A stretch of 64,000 bases of DNA from Psettodes erumei. Lineage: Eukaryota; Chordata; Actinopteri; Pleuronectiformes; Psettodidae. The notes under the pieces are model-generated. The model did no database searches and was not told the origin of the DNA. It saw only the letters and a list, made by a program, of their open reading frames with translations. The translations under genes were made by a program, and so were the position numbers. Positions within the stretch are counted from its first letter, which is position 1. Each line of letters opens with the position of its first letter. Below are positions 49,330 through 62,545 of the stretch, piece after piece. Location of the stretch: contig JAFBJZ010000915.1 of NCBI GenBank assembly GCA_016785225.1, forward strand, positions 1,798,001-1,862,000, given 5' to 3'.

Positions 49330-50804
49330 TCAGCCAGGCTACACATTCTTGCACGCATGCACGCACACACATTCATCAGTTTGGCATCCCTAGCTACCAC
49401 ATACTCAAGAATTCCATTAGCTCTGCTGCAGGGAGCGCTATGCATTCTGTTTGGCAGAATTGGACTGCTTCAAAAGAGAAATTTAAATTCAATATTTCAG
49501 GGAGGGAGAAATGAAATCAACATATATTTACGGCTAACTTTGACAGTCAGGTGGTGATTCACAAAAACGTGCTGGAGCCCTGCTGGGAACGCAGACAGGT
49601 TGTGAACAAAAATGACAATTAGAGAGGTGAGTGAAAATATGAGGTTGTAATTGTCGTGTAATTAGGTGAGCAACAACAGGCAATGTAACAATAAACATGT
49701 TTTTTCAGAGGGGAAAAAATAAGGCAGAGGAAAATAACAGTCTCAAAACCAGGGTGCATACGAAGAGAATTATTTAAAAATGTGGGAGATTGGAAGCAGA
49801 AAGATTTCTAAAATAGGCCTTATTTTGGTTCAGCTTTCCTTGCCTGATAGACAGCTAATAGGTGCATTAAGTGCATGGCTAGGCCTGTGATTTGGACTTA
49901 AGTGCTGTGTAATTGGGACTCATCAGGAGGAATTTCTCAATTCAGTGTCCAAACAGCACCCAAACCTCTGAGCATTCTATCTCTGTCCATTAACCACATG
50001 GCAGCCCATCAACATCAGCTGGTGTATCCAAAATTACACAATCATACACACACATAGGGATGGCCAAGCTTTTTCAGTGGAGAACCTGAGTGCACCCGAA
50101 GAGTAAGACTATCCACAGTTGTCTCCATCTTTCCCCACTTGAGGAACCAATTTAACCACACTTTTGACACACTGGGAATGCTGCCCTGCTGAGAAAATTG
50201 CTGGAACAACTAACAAGGACAAGAGTAGGACATACCGTATTAGACAGGTGTCTCTTCCTATACTGGTGGAACAAAAACCTGTCGCCACTGCTGCTATTAT
50301 CACTCTTTTCCTTCTCTTCAACAGCATCAGCATTATCATCAGTTCTCTTTTGGAAAGATACGGTCGAGGTGTGTCTTTTTTAATCGAACAAAAGCAATCA
50401 GTTATAGACACCTCAACTGGGGAGGCAAGAGGAGCTGTCACAACATCCCACTAATGTTATTTGTGCATGTCGGTATATGTGTTTTCTTCGGGGAATACGG
50501 GAGGAGAACGTCAGAACACTCAGCACACCATCTCAGCGAATTACCGCTGACAGCTGTGATAATTAACGAGCTGCAGGCATCGACTGCTATCACTTCAAAG
50601 AAACTCTGCCCGCTAAACACCCAACAATCTAACAAATATCCAGCTCGCAGCTCAGCTGAACTCTCAATGTACTGCCATTACCCTCCTGTACAGGCGAAGC
50701 AACAGGACCACAGCGTGCTGACTCCATCTACCTCTCCTGTCGCATTAGAAAATACAAGCAATTACTACGCATCTGCCTGCCAAACTACACCCCCCATTCA
50801 TCCC

Positions 50805-50955
50805 CTAGTCTCTTCTTCTCTCCTTGTCTCTCCCTTTCTCTGCCCTCCCTTCTCCTTCCCACCTCCTTCTCTCTCTCATCTCCACTCCTCCCCTTTCCTC
50901 TCATCTCTCTCCTTCATTGCTATACTCTCTCTCCCCCTCTCTTTCTTCACTTCAG
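50805..50955 (+). repeat. polypyrimidine tract
   Basis: About 150 bp that is almost only C and T on the plus strand, with CTCT and TCC motifs and scattered CA/AT interruptions. Confidence 0.9.
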
Positions 50956-52710
50956 GTCTCCGTGGGGACACAAGCCATGCATAAAAAATGAAATTACTTC
51001 AATCCGTTGGCCTTGGCAGTGGTGTATAAATCCTCACCAGTTATGAAGTGATAGCTCTCCATAATTCCATTTGGGTTTTCCCCGCCCCCTGATTTCCTAC
51101 ACGTTTTCCATGTGGTCCTGCTTGGGGTGGTGGTCGGGGGGGGGGGTCATCTGCATGTTTCCACAGTCTTTCCAGCCAATTACCTCTCCTTCCTACAACG
51201 TATCTTTGAAAACTGTTGAGGGACGGTGCCACAATCCCTGTCCTCATCTGTTTCTACCGAATATTTGTGCATGGCTGAATGTGACCACACGTGTGCATTC
51301 CAGCATGCACAACTTTGCTTTCTTTGAGGCTGAAAGATTTGGTTTATGCATATATATCTTATATATATATATAGATGGATTATGCTTCAACAGTATTTCA
51401 GCGCCAATTCTCACAGTAAGATTGTTGGGACGGTTCAGAGTTTACCGAAGTGATGACAAACTGCCTCTGCCGCATTGACTGGCTCATGATTTATAATGTA
51501 TGTAATAAATCCCATACATATACACATGGTTATGCATTAAGGGATCCAATAATGGCTGTCAAGGAAATGAATCAGCTGGCTGTTGTTGCACATTATCAGT
51601 CTCCTGCTTTTATCACAGAATAGTGTGATAGGCAGGATGTCATTTCAAAAGCGAGCAGCTCTCACTGTCATTTTAGCATTTTAGCTTCAGAAAGAGAACG
51701 AACATGTTGGAAAGAGCCCAGCATGAGACAAAACTGTATCAGTACTTTTTATTTCCTTTAATGAAGAGAGGGAAACTCTCTGTCTCTCTGCTGTCTCTAT
51801 GCCACTATCTTGCACCTCACACGGGACACATAATAATACACACACAACTCACACATTAAATATCTCCACTGGGTAATAAATAATAAAGGAATTCATCTTC
51901 AAGAGTCCCAATAATAATCAAAAACTATTTTCCATTTTTTTTTTCCCTTTGTCTTTTTCTTTCATTCCCCTGATTTTCCCTCTATTCTCTTGATATTACG
52001 TGTGTGTGTGTAAATCTGTAAGGCAGAGTGGACGAGAAGAAGCACTCAGCCAAGAGAGATTGATAGCCAGAGTGAGAGGCAGAGAGAGAGGGAAAGTCAT
52101 GACTGTATCATTCGGCATCAGAAACCAGACACTGTCTAAATGACCTATTTGTCGACAGATCAAAGCCATTCCCTTCATTACTGACAACTTGTCTGGTTCT
52201 TAAGGAGATCTTATCAGTGAGCTTAGCTCCCTTCTGCCAGGCAAAACTAAATCAAATGAGAAATTATCATGCCACCGGGTCTTTGGGGAAAACAGAGAAG
52301 CGGAGATGGAGAGAGGGGAATGAATAACACAGAAGTGCCTTTTCTACCAACACAGTCACTGGGGTGCAGAGGAATTAATTCTTACTTAAAAATTCATGTT
52401 AACTAACACTTTAAAAACTATCCAACTACTTGCACCCAGATATGTGACTGCACTGCATGTTGTAGAAATGCGCTACTTCATATTTTAATGATATGACGAG
52501 ATACATTCAAATGAAATGAATCCATGGTTCAATTAAGTGATCAATACTGCATGCCAACAGGGTAATACTGGTGTGAGAAATGTGCAAAGATGTAAGTAGT
52601 TAAATTAAATCTAATAAAATAGAGAAAATCTACTAAAGAAGCAGCTTCTATCTAATCAACCCAACAAACATGAGGTTAGAAAAAATTACAAGAAACACCT
52701 GTTTTTTTTT

Positions 52711-53465
52711 TACAGTATATAACATAACTGAGTACACCCCTGTGCAATAGCACTAAAATGATTAGAAAACTGTCACCTTAGAATAATTCTATTATTTCCT
52801 TTCATTTCCGATTAAGGCTAATTACATGAGAGAGGCTATAAAACAACCTGGTTGTGTCTAATGCAACATGGCTCCAAGGGGTAAGGAACTGCCTGAACAA
52901 GTGTGAAAGCAGATTGTGAGACTTCACAAAGATGGGAGAGGGTACAAGACCCATCAGTAGGCTGCTGAACATAAGCCCAGACACAGCTGCAGGAGTGGAG
53001 ATATAGGAAGAGCCATTGCACCGATAACAGAAGGCACAGTGGACATCCTTTAAAAATGACGCTATGCACAGTTTGTGTTTACAAAACCTTGCACTGAAAA
53101 ACAGACAGGTAACTGCTTCTGATTTGGGACAAGGATTATCTGTGGAAATTGGTGTTTCAGTCAATGAGCAAACCGTTTGAAGGACACTGCATGAAGTCAA
53201 CCTCTATGGGCAGCATTCAAGAAAAAAACTGTTGCAAAAAACTGATGAATACTGGCTGCATATGCTTTGGACAGATGAAACCAAAATAAATGTGCTGGGA
53301 TCAGATGTGGTCCAGCATGTCTGCTGTAGACCTACCCAGGACCAACAAGTGTAAAAGGTGTGCTTCTGCTAGTCTGGGGAATATCAACCCTTAAACATGC
53401 AAATATTAATGGGACTTCATCCCAGGACTTTGCTAAACAGATGCCACAGAAGCGGGCGGGGGTCT
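52711..53465 (+). mobile_element. decayed Tc1/mariner (Tc1-like) transposon, 3' end lost
   Basis: A TA-flanked left terminus with ACTGAGTACACCCCTGTGC, the left-end sequence of one fish Tc1-like family as I remember it, precedes a broken transposase reading that starts with ATG at 52868. Readable pieces in order are APRGKELPEQV, QIVRLHKDGRGYK and HSCRSGDI (DNA-binding part), then AIAPITEGTVDILKN, ASDLGQGLSVEIGVSVNEQ and LWTDETKI, which carries the second catalytic Asp of the DDE domain. A stop follows at codon 13 and frames shift repeatedly. The right inverted repeat is not seen near 53465. It lies in the large cdh4 intron. Confidence 0.88.
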
Positions 53466-54071
53466 GCGTGTATTAAATTAATTTTGATGATGTTTTTCAT
53501 CAGGTATTGTTGAGCTGAAAATGTCTAGTGTTTAGTTGTAGTTAGTTATTGTGTTGCACCCTTGCCCCACCATTGTTTGTCATTTAGTGAGGTCCATTAG
53601 TTTTAGGTCAGTTGCTTGGTTCTATTAAAGCCGTGTAATTTGATTTCAGTTCTGTTATGTTGACCTTTTTAGGGCTCAGTGTCGTCAATATCCACTTTTA
53701 CTTTTCTTTCAAGGGGTAAACAGAAACCCACAATGTTCTCATCTCTACCAGTTTGGCCCCATACATAAGTTTAGGTTTAGTTCAGCTCTACTATTTTGAG
53801 GCATTTCAAATTCATACTCAGGTAGTAGTGGGCTTTGTGTGAGACCAGAGTGTTGCTGAGCATATTATTGCCATTGCATTTATTTGCCTCAGCATTCAAA
53901 CTTTCCCTCGACCCACGCATCCCTCACCGTGGCAGATTAGTAGAGAAGAAAATACACTGTATGTAAACAAAGGTGAGGAACATGGAGATGCTTTCAAAAT
54001 AGAATTTGCTGCATTCACAGATGCTGTCTCTGCCAGTATGCTCGTTATGTTTGCAGGTCTATCCTCACTGG

Positions 54072-54074
<3 letters not shown>

Positions 54075-54107
<33 letters not shown>
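54075..54107. repeat. (TG)n microsatellite
   Basis: 33-bp uninterrupted TG run. Confidence 0.97.
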
Positions 54108-54111
<4 letters not shown>

Positions 54112-54499
54112 TGGTGATACTGGAAAAAGGAGGTGAAAAGAAGAATATGGCTTAGAACCAGCCTTGCTACTGTCTTATAGAAATAGAACAAGAAATAATT
54201 TGTTGGCTCCCAAAAAACAAAAAAGGAGAACGAATGGAGAGACTACTGTATTAATGCTCAACAAGGAGGTAAATGTACCACTCAGACTGATGAGTCACCC
54301 CTTTCATTTAAGAATTTCTACCCATCCATCAATCATGTTCAACAGCAGTCCATATAACTTACAAATCAGCTGTCATGAAATAATTAGCTCTGCGTCATTT
54401 AAATCCAGCAAGTCAAGCCACGCAAACCACCGTATAGATTCTTTGTCCCTAACCTCTGATACAACCCAATGGACCATCTCCTGAAATAATGCCCCCAAC

Positions 54500-54920
54500 A
54501 GCAGCAGGCTTACCAGACCTTTGTGGTCACAATAATAAGCACATGGAGTGTACCCACAGAGACATTTGTTGTCGCGGTTACAGCAATAAACATGCTATAA
54601 AGCTTACAGTCATGGTTTCATTAGGTTTAGGCACAAAAAATGCTTGGTTTGGTTTAGGAAAAGATTGTGGTTTGGATTAAAATGAGTGCTTTGTAAGACT
54701 TGAGTACCGTCATCATCATGGTTATAATAATAAATATGCCATTAAGGATGCTGAATGGTCAAGGCTCAATGAACAATGAAGAGTGGTCTCCTGTGTCAAA
54801 GCCCTATGTTTTGTCAACCCACCCATCCAACTGAAACTCCTCCTAACTACCTCACCTGACTTCCTCCTCTGCCCCCATCATGATTACTATGGCTGCTAGA
54901 GGTCACCTAACAATAAAACG
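54500..54920 (+). repeat. probable non-autonomous interspersed repeat
   Basis: Words such as GACATTTGTTGTCGCGGTTA, ATTAGGTTTAGGCACAAAAA, GGTTTAGGAAAAGATTGTGG and GAGTGGTCTCCTGTGTCAAA occur in the order of a percomorph repeat I recall. No second copy is in the window, so the call rests on memory. Confidence 0.4.
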
Positions 54921-55048
54921 TTACTTTGGGTGGTAATATGCTGCTTGCCCAGAGAAATTTGGGGTTGTTTTTCTTAAAAACACAGTCTCCATCAGTGTAT
55001 GAGATTATACTGGTGTATTCTGTATATTTAAAGCCCATTTCAAGCAGT

Positions 55049-55080
55049 TATATATATAGATAGATAGATAGATAGATAGA
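55049..55080. repeat. (TA)n-(GATA)n microsatellite
   Basis: A short TA run passes into five to six GATA units. Confidence 0.95.
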
Positions 55081-55159
55081 ACTGATATATATATGTGTGT
55101 TTTTAAATCTTTCCCATACTTGAAACCTTTTGATGTAGAGGTGTGTTCAGGTAGCAAAG

Positions 55160-55300
55160 GTTTCAGTACAGCCATTAACATCGAAATAACTCCTAAGTGG
55201 TGACCTACTCTGCACATCAATTGTGCAAGACAAAGCTGAAACTTTAGCTTCATTGATTCATTAAATAACTCATAAATTCAGCAGTGACAAACAAATAGGA
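55160..55300 (+). repeat. interspersed repeat fragment, family D copy 2
   Basis: CATTAACATCGAAATAACTC, GCACATCAATTGTGCAAGAC, then GCTTCATTGATTCATTAAAT and AACTCATAAATTC, parallel to the copy at 30565-30715 with substitutions and short indels. The family is not identified. Confidence 0.6.
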
Positions 55301-57109
55301 GAAACAATGCCTTATAGAGTGGTCTAGGTACTAAAGCTGTGTATACAGGAAATCTTTGTGGGAGGGTGGGGGAAATCTAGTCATACAGCAACCAGACTAC
55401 AAAAGGTGATACTATTTCAAGTCACAACATTCTGCTAAACTGTACTGAGCATATTCAGATAACATAATAGTTGTATTTGGTAAAACAAAAACAAAGTCCA
55501 CATGTGCTGGATTAGTTTCTAACATTCTTTCTGCACTGAATACATTTGAAAACCATGCACTGATTTGGTAATGGAGTATAGACTTACTGCTCGTGACTTC
55601 TTCTGTCTTATGTCATGTGTTCTACTTTCCTGATGCATATGACATAAGATAGATGATATATCATCAAATGTGGCTGGCAGTAGTTTCAACGTGGAAACAA
55701 ACCACATGTGCATGCCAGAGTTCTGCAAACATAAACCACATTACCACTTGTCTTTAAAGACACTGTGGAATGCTTTTTCTTCAAATCACTTTTCATTTAA
55801 TTGAATAAAGCATTTAATTTCAAAAACATTAGCGGTAAGGTGTGCTTTCAACTTCAATCGTCATGCAGCACTGTGCAGTATATATTCCAGACAGCTTGGA
55901 ATGATTGGTAGGCTGCCTCTGTGGAGCTCTGTTTGAAAACAGAAGACACCTAGAACTCTTAGATAAATGAAAAGACTTTTTTTATTGTAGGGGTTAGAAA
56001 TTAGAAAACAAAACACTGAAAAGAGGTATACAATCTGAGCACATGTATTCAGCACTCATTTAAATCTATGTATAAATATTGTGAGAATGCAAATACAGCA
56101 AAAGAAAACACTTGAAATGGAATGAAACCGGAATCAGCTGCTTTGAGTCGCTTCCATAAAATGTAGTAAAAATGAAATAAAAAAGTATCACTCTGGCTTA
56201 AACATGTCACACTCAATCATAAAAAACAAAGACACAAGCACACACACAAACACACAGAGGCCTGTCATGAGTGTGCCAATTAGGAGCGCTGTAGTGCACT
56301 AGTGCTTCAGAGAATGACACTGGTTCAGCGAGCGGTAGGACAGTAGAAACAGTCTGTCACTTCCAGACAGCGAAGTCAGAGCAAACCCCTAAAGAGCTGA
56401 AAGCCAGGCGTTTCGCACCTTTAAAATCCAACAAACAGGGATAGATGCACAGGACACAAATAGAGACAGGAACAAACAGTGAGATATGGTACGTTCTTTG
56501 AGCGGTACAGTAAAGCCTAACAGGCAGACAAGAAATACATGTACTGGCTAACAGGTCACAAACAAACTGGTAGAGAGAAAAAGCCTCTACAATGGAAAGG
56601 TTTTTAGGTGGCACGGCATATCACATAAACAGTCCATCTTTCAAATGTACTCTGGTGGATGCACAAAGATAAAAAAAGACACCTTGTGTCAGCAAAGTGA
56701 CTGCATTAAGAGCTATGGCCCTTTTTTAAAAGCAAAGAATTTGGCTCAGGCTTTGATGTTGTGCATTGTATCTCTTCAAAAGATAGGGCAGGATTGTCTG
56801 AAGTTAGGGTTTTCCAAAATGTGCTTACTAACTTAAACATAAAACACAAACTGCGCAGCATATTGTATTCATTAGTTGGCGAGTCTGCACAAACAGATGT
56901 AATCGTGTCTCTGTGTGCAAGAACGAGATCCTTTGACTACATCCACATTAAGACCACTAAATCTGAAAAAGCTGTTTGTGTGTGAGAATGATGAGAATCC
57001 ACCCTAATGCAAAAATGAAATTTTGTACAAACATTCATGTCCCGCTCTGGCTTGTGTGTATTAACTTAATCTCATGCCACCATTGGGTACAAACTGTCAT
57101 TTAGCTATT

Positions 57110-57310
57110 ATCAAATTCCTGCAAAACTAATGACATTCCCATAAGCCTCTTTTGTATCTTGCATTCAAGTTAATTAGCAAGTGCTAGCATGATAACACAC
57201 TTAATTGAGGTGGTGAACATAGGAAACATTACAGATGCTAAACATCAGCATATTAGCATTATCACTATGAGCATGTTAGCACGCTGGTGATAGTGTTCAT
57301 CTAACGCATG
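57110..57310 (-). repeat. interspersed repeat, family A copy 2 (inverted)
   Basis: Read on the minus strand, it carries GTGCTAACATGCTCATAGTG, GCTAATATGCTGATGTTTAG and TAATGTTTCCTATGTTCACC, corresponding to the start of the family A copy at 18035. It is truncated at both ends. Confidence 0.55.
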
Positions 57311-59343
57311 TGCCTAAGTAACCTCAGGATTTATGTACATTGCTGTAGACTCAGTCTTGCTGTAGGCCTTCATTCATGCCAACGCAACTGGAAACTACAA
57401 CTGGTTGCTGAGGCTAAGCCTCAGATGGTCAGACCTCAGTTGTGTCCTCTGCTGCTCTCCTCTGTCCGCTCTATTGTGTTTCACTACAGCCAAACTCATA
57501 ATTTAGTTGTTTTCAGGTAGGCATTGTCTGACACATCAACTAACTAATAAATGATGCTGAAAATGAACCAAATATAAACAAACAAAGCTGCATGCTTCTG
57601 GAAAGGTCAGCCTCACCAATTTTCACCATATTTCCAGATTTATCCATTTGACAGATTAAATGGAGAGATAGTGTGCTCTATGTTTTATCTATGTTTTTGT
57701 GTCATTTGAATGATAGCTGGAAGTGATGCAGGTGAGATTATTAAAATACCTTCCGCCACAATTGTGAAAATAACATGGAGTAATGGAAGTTGAGCGGTGA
57801 ATGACTTTTCCAATTATCGCAGTGTGAAAGAAATCTGGTCTTTAATAGTGCAGGCTTATGGCAAATTAGAGGTGCTACTCTCCCTTGAGGTAACAATGGA
57901 ATGACTCGTCCTCCACACTCCCTTCCTACAGGCAGGAAAAATGAAAATAAGGCAGCTATTGTAGTTGCAGACAAAAAGCGGTTGAACCCCTTAGCTTTGG
58001 CTTAGCAGGGTTAAAGTGTGAGGGCTGCCACCTCACTATTACTCCTCTCTCTCTCTCTTCGTCACTCTCTTTCATTAGGGAATTGATTAAATTGTGAAAT
58101 CTGGAGTGTGATGGATGCATGAATGACTTATCCAGTCTCTCCCCTAGGCTTTGGCAAGGACAATATCAAGGACCCCCCCCCCCCATTATCCCCCTTCTCC
58201 TCCATCGTCCCTTCACCCCCAGGAAACCCAATCTGGGTAATTAGAGTAAAGCATGTTGGAGACTTGTAGGGGAGTAAGAAGCAGGGACGAAGAGGGTGAC
58301 AGTGGCACAAAATCTGCTGCTATTGCATTTTACCCAGCCCCCCCCATAGACACACACACACAAGACCCTCTATACATACACACATTTGCCCTGTCCACCT
58401 TTCATATATCACTATCTACCCCTTCTTTTTTCTTCTCACTTTCAGTATCCATCAGGCAGCTCTGCAGATGAGAAATGCAGACTAGAGGGAAAATGGTAGG
58501 AAAAAAAGAGTGAGGAGAGTCAGAGTGAAGGTGGGGAAAATGAAAGTGGCTATGAATTGACTGCATCAGCAGAACTGTGGCAGAGCATGAGCCTTCTGGC
58601 TGGAAACCTTGAGGCAGGAAGTGTAGAGAAGTTGCCAGGACTTGTTTGACAGGACGTCCGTTTGGCAGGATAAATCTACAGCCTAACTTGAAAAAGAGGA
58701 TAAAGATTTTCCCTCTTGACCAGACTTGTGACCTTTGTTGGCTCCTACGCTGCTGGAATAACTTTGTCTCACACTGTCTTTTTCAAACGAGTCAGAAACA
58801 TCAGGTTACATCACTGCTCAGCTGAAGGGCTGTTTGGAGGGAAAAGCATACAGTACATTCCTCCCAGCCCACAGGGAGAAACACTGCGGAGGTATCACGA
58901 GGTAAACAGATGTCTAAGGACCCAGATGTGAGTGCAAAGGCGAAAGAGAAAGGAAGTTGTAGGTAGAGGTGGGAGCAGCATCCACATTTGATGTTGACTG
59001 GAAGCCTGACAAAATGGGCTGCTCCCTGCCAAACCTGCTCCCTGCCAAGCACAGGCAGAAACTGAAGAGGGGCTGGACCTCACCATGCTGTTGCTGCTGC
59101 TGGGCTGCTTTGAAAAGTTGCACACTCACACTTACATGCACGCAAACACAAAGACACACTTGTGCACATGCACGCACACACACACACATGCATGGTCCCA
59201 CTGTAGCCTCTAAGTGTGTGTCAGAATGTTTCCCAGGATGTTCTGGCTCCCACTAACCAAGCGAGGGATTCAGCTTGGCAAACTCCACCTCAGCAAGAGT
59301 CCATCTGTCATCTTGACAAATGAACCTTGGAAGAGTGAGGAGG

Positions 59344-59345
<2 letters not shown>

Positions 59346-59382
<37 letters not shown>
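59346..59382. repeat. (TG)n microsatellite
   Basis: 37-bp TG run. Diffuse CA/TG-rich sequence also lies at 59110-59190. Confidence 0.97.
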
Positions 59383-59384
<2 letters not shown>

Positions 59385-61152
59385 TGTGCAGCCATGCATG
59401 TGTGTCTGTGGATTCACGCCTGTGTGTTTTTGCTGGAACATAAGCATATGTGTCATAAGGATGACATGCAGATGGCTGGCGCACATGTGGTTGTTGCGTT
59501 TTTTTCCAAAGGCAGCCCTCCTGCCATTTCTTGATTGATACAGATCAGGAAATGGATCAGAACCAGCAGTGTTCAGTTTCTGCGAACCTCCCTTTAGTCC
59601 CAGAACTCATCAGGAAATCACTGCTGAAAATCTGGAAATGCCCCCGCTGCCCCAGCCACATGGCTTGACCCTGAGCCCTGTTTAAAATGACACTGACTAC
59701 ATAGCAACCAGTGCAAATTACCTTATGTAAAGAAGCGTCTTGCACAGCCTCAGATGAACCATAACATGCTGGTGCTGTGCACAGAGCTATGCATCACTCC
59801 GCTTTTATGAACAATGTGGGATGTTAAAGCTTTTATTGAGCATTATGAGGAAATATTCTTTTCTCCTGAAAATGAAGAGCAAATAAAATGTGTAAAGCTG
59901 CATCGGGGAGTATTGGCCAGATATGCTCATAAGTGAGAAGCAGTGAAAAGCCTGCAAAGTTAAAAGAGAAGTTATGAAACACCGAATGAAACAACTTTTT
60001 ATCTGGGGCTGGACTATATATCGTAGGAACCATTTTATCTTGCATTGTATGGTGAGGAACTTTATTAAACACGTACAAAGTGGGAGTATGTATGCTATCT
60101 TGAACCAGATGTTGATGTGAATCTGCCTGTGCTCTTCCATGTCTGTGGGTATGTGTTATTGGGGGGGGGTTACCACCATATGAAAAAACAAGCACCCCAT
60201 GACAGTATTCATTATATGTACATGAAAGATTCTGACTGAGGCCTTTCATAGCAAATGATAGAGTAAATAATCAGATTATTCTGGTGTAATGCTCAATTTT
60301 GATTTCCCTCACATTTTAGCTCCAGGAAAGAAGGAGCAGAAGAAGGGGAAAATGGAAAAAATACAAGCACATTAAGTTAGATTAGAATTTTAAATCACAT
60401 GACTCGCATCCAAAAGCGCTTCAGTTTCAATTCAATCTCATGCCCAAGGACTTTTCCCCTCGCAATTACGCTTTTCTTCCATTTCCTCTAAATGCTGTTG
60501 CTTTGTGTTTAATCAGATTTGTGTTTTGTTAGGTTTGTCTCTCAGGCAAACATTACTGAGCAGAGGTGGAAGGAAAGGATTACCTGATGGGACAACTGCA
60601 ATGTCTGCATTTCTTCTCTGTTTGTCTGTCTGCTTGATATTCTCTACTGTCATTTTGACCCTCTGTCTGTCTGACAGCCAACCTGTCTGTCAACCTGTCC
60701 TTTCTATTTGACTGACCTTGTCTCACATCAACAACAATCACTGCCACCTACAGCCCCCCTACACATACACTCATAACTGGTCCCCATCTCCCTGAGTCCC
60801 CTTACGAATATCTTTCTTCCAATTTCACTGCATATTATTTTTTCATGTCTACAGAGAAATGGATTCTTGGCTCCCCTTCATCTTACTGATCCACAGGGTC
60901 GCTGAGGCCAACCTCCAGGGACCAGACACAGGCTGTTTGTTAAGCTGTTATTTATCTCCTTCATAAAGTCCTCCTCATCTCCTATTAAAGAGCCCAGAAC
61001 TGTTGCCCTTGACTCACACATAACTCTTGTGTCTTTTGGTGAGATGATTTACTGTTTAATTTAACACCAACTGAACCCAGGAGGGAGCCCGCCTGGTGCT
61101 GCCTGATGTCATATCAGAGAAGAATGTGTTGAGGAGAGGGGTGTTTGTGTGA

Positions 61153-61153
<1 letters not shown>

Positions 61154-61193
<40 letters not shown>
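61154..61193. repeat. (TG)n microsatellite
   Basis: 40-bp uninterrupted TG run. Confidence 0.97.
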
Positions 61194-61195
<2 letters not shown>

Positions 61196-62189
61196 TGGGT
61201 GGCAGAGGCAGGTTTTTTTTTCGTTGTTTGTTTTGTTACTGTAAAGCCTTAGTAGTAGCAGCTCTGGGCCTTGTTGTGCACAAGAAGAGCATGGCTGGAT
61301 TTTTTCCCTTTCAAAAAATAGACTGTAAATGAGTATGCCAAGTGAACAGGTTTACTAAGACTTCACACCAACAATTTCAAAATAATGAGATATTAAACAG
61401 TGAAAATTACATTTCAGTCTCACTTCCCTAAATTCAGGAGGAAACTAACATCAAATGCTGTTGACAAACACATGGGTGTAGTAACAATTTGTTTTTCTCA
61501 TCAATACCAGGAGATTAGGAGACTCCATTTCCTGGGGCTGATAAATGTAATTATATTGATCTCACTCATTTCATCAGAGGAAAGGAAATGCAGTTCATAA
61601 AGTAATTGCTGGCAAGACATGACTCTTGAAAAGAGTGGGGGCTTTGGCTCTTAGGAAAATAGTGGATCATTCAGGGGAAACAAGAATCAGCATAGAGAAA
61701 TAGAACTGTCAAAGAATACATGAAGCTACTCCTTCCCAATGTCGTGACTGTCCTCCATCACCTCCTTTCATTAGATATTAATGCACTCTTGGATGCTCAC
61801 CTTTTCTCTTACATACCTGAATCTCACGCTATTCAGAATGTGGTCAAATTACTTTGGTGGGCAAATGTTTCATTAATAATCTGAGCTGTCAAAGGAGACA
61901 GGACTGAGCATGCTTCTCCATCACAAAGACTCCATTAGCACGTGGAACAATGTAAAGCACTCTTAACGTCCTCTAGTGTTTTACTCATGCCATCATAACT
62001 CAGGCCTAGCTATCCAGCTTTATCCCAGCTGTCACAAAAGCAGGCTTTTTTATAAGAAATAAATGAGCAGTCATTATGTCTGAATACTTACACTTACATT
62101 GTGCCATGCCTGATGTGCATGTGAATTAACAAAGCAGTTAATATCTGAGTTGATTTTTTTTAGATAAATATGTTATTTCACTCTAAATA

Positions 62190-62545
62190 ACCTCTGTACT
62201 CTGGATACATGTACCAACATTCACAGCAATGAAGCCAATAGTTGCAGATATACAGAATATAACCTGCTGGTGGTGCTAAATGGAAAATCCAGGGGATCAG
62301 CAAAAGCACAGTCATTCATCGTCTGGGAATCCATAAATGACTGCACAAAATTTCATGGCAACCCAGACAGTATTTGTTATAATATTTTAGAAGAAATCAA
62401 AAATGTTAAACTGCTGATGCTGCTATGTGAAAAGTAAGGGGAATACCAAAGTCATCAGGATAAAAAGTCTGGGGATCATGTATGTCTGTACTAAAGTTCA
62501 TGGCAATCCATCCAGCAGTTACTGAGACACTACCATAGTTAATAG
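62190..62545 (+). repeat. interspersed repeat, family A copy 3 (3' half, two internal units)
   Basis: Two related units of about 145 bp are visible. Each has a GCTGGTGGTGCTAAATGG-like start, an AAAGTCA or GGGGATCA word, GGGATCATGTATGTCTGTAC-like text and TTCATGGCAATCCATCCAG or a variant. This corresponds to the 3' half of family A, where the unit is duplicated in the elements I recall. Confidence 0.6.

Noticed and set aside
50454..50984. 176-codon plus-strand open frame
   Set aside because: The second half is translated pyrimidine tract (Ser/Leu/Pro/Phe-rich); the first half has no recognisable motif.
52802..53200. 132-codon minus-strand open frame
   Set aside because: It is the antisense of the Tc1-like transposase remnant.
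59080..59105. CTG/CAG-type short repeat
   Set aside because: Only four or five units and imperfect; not a notable expansion.
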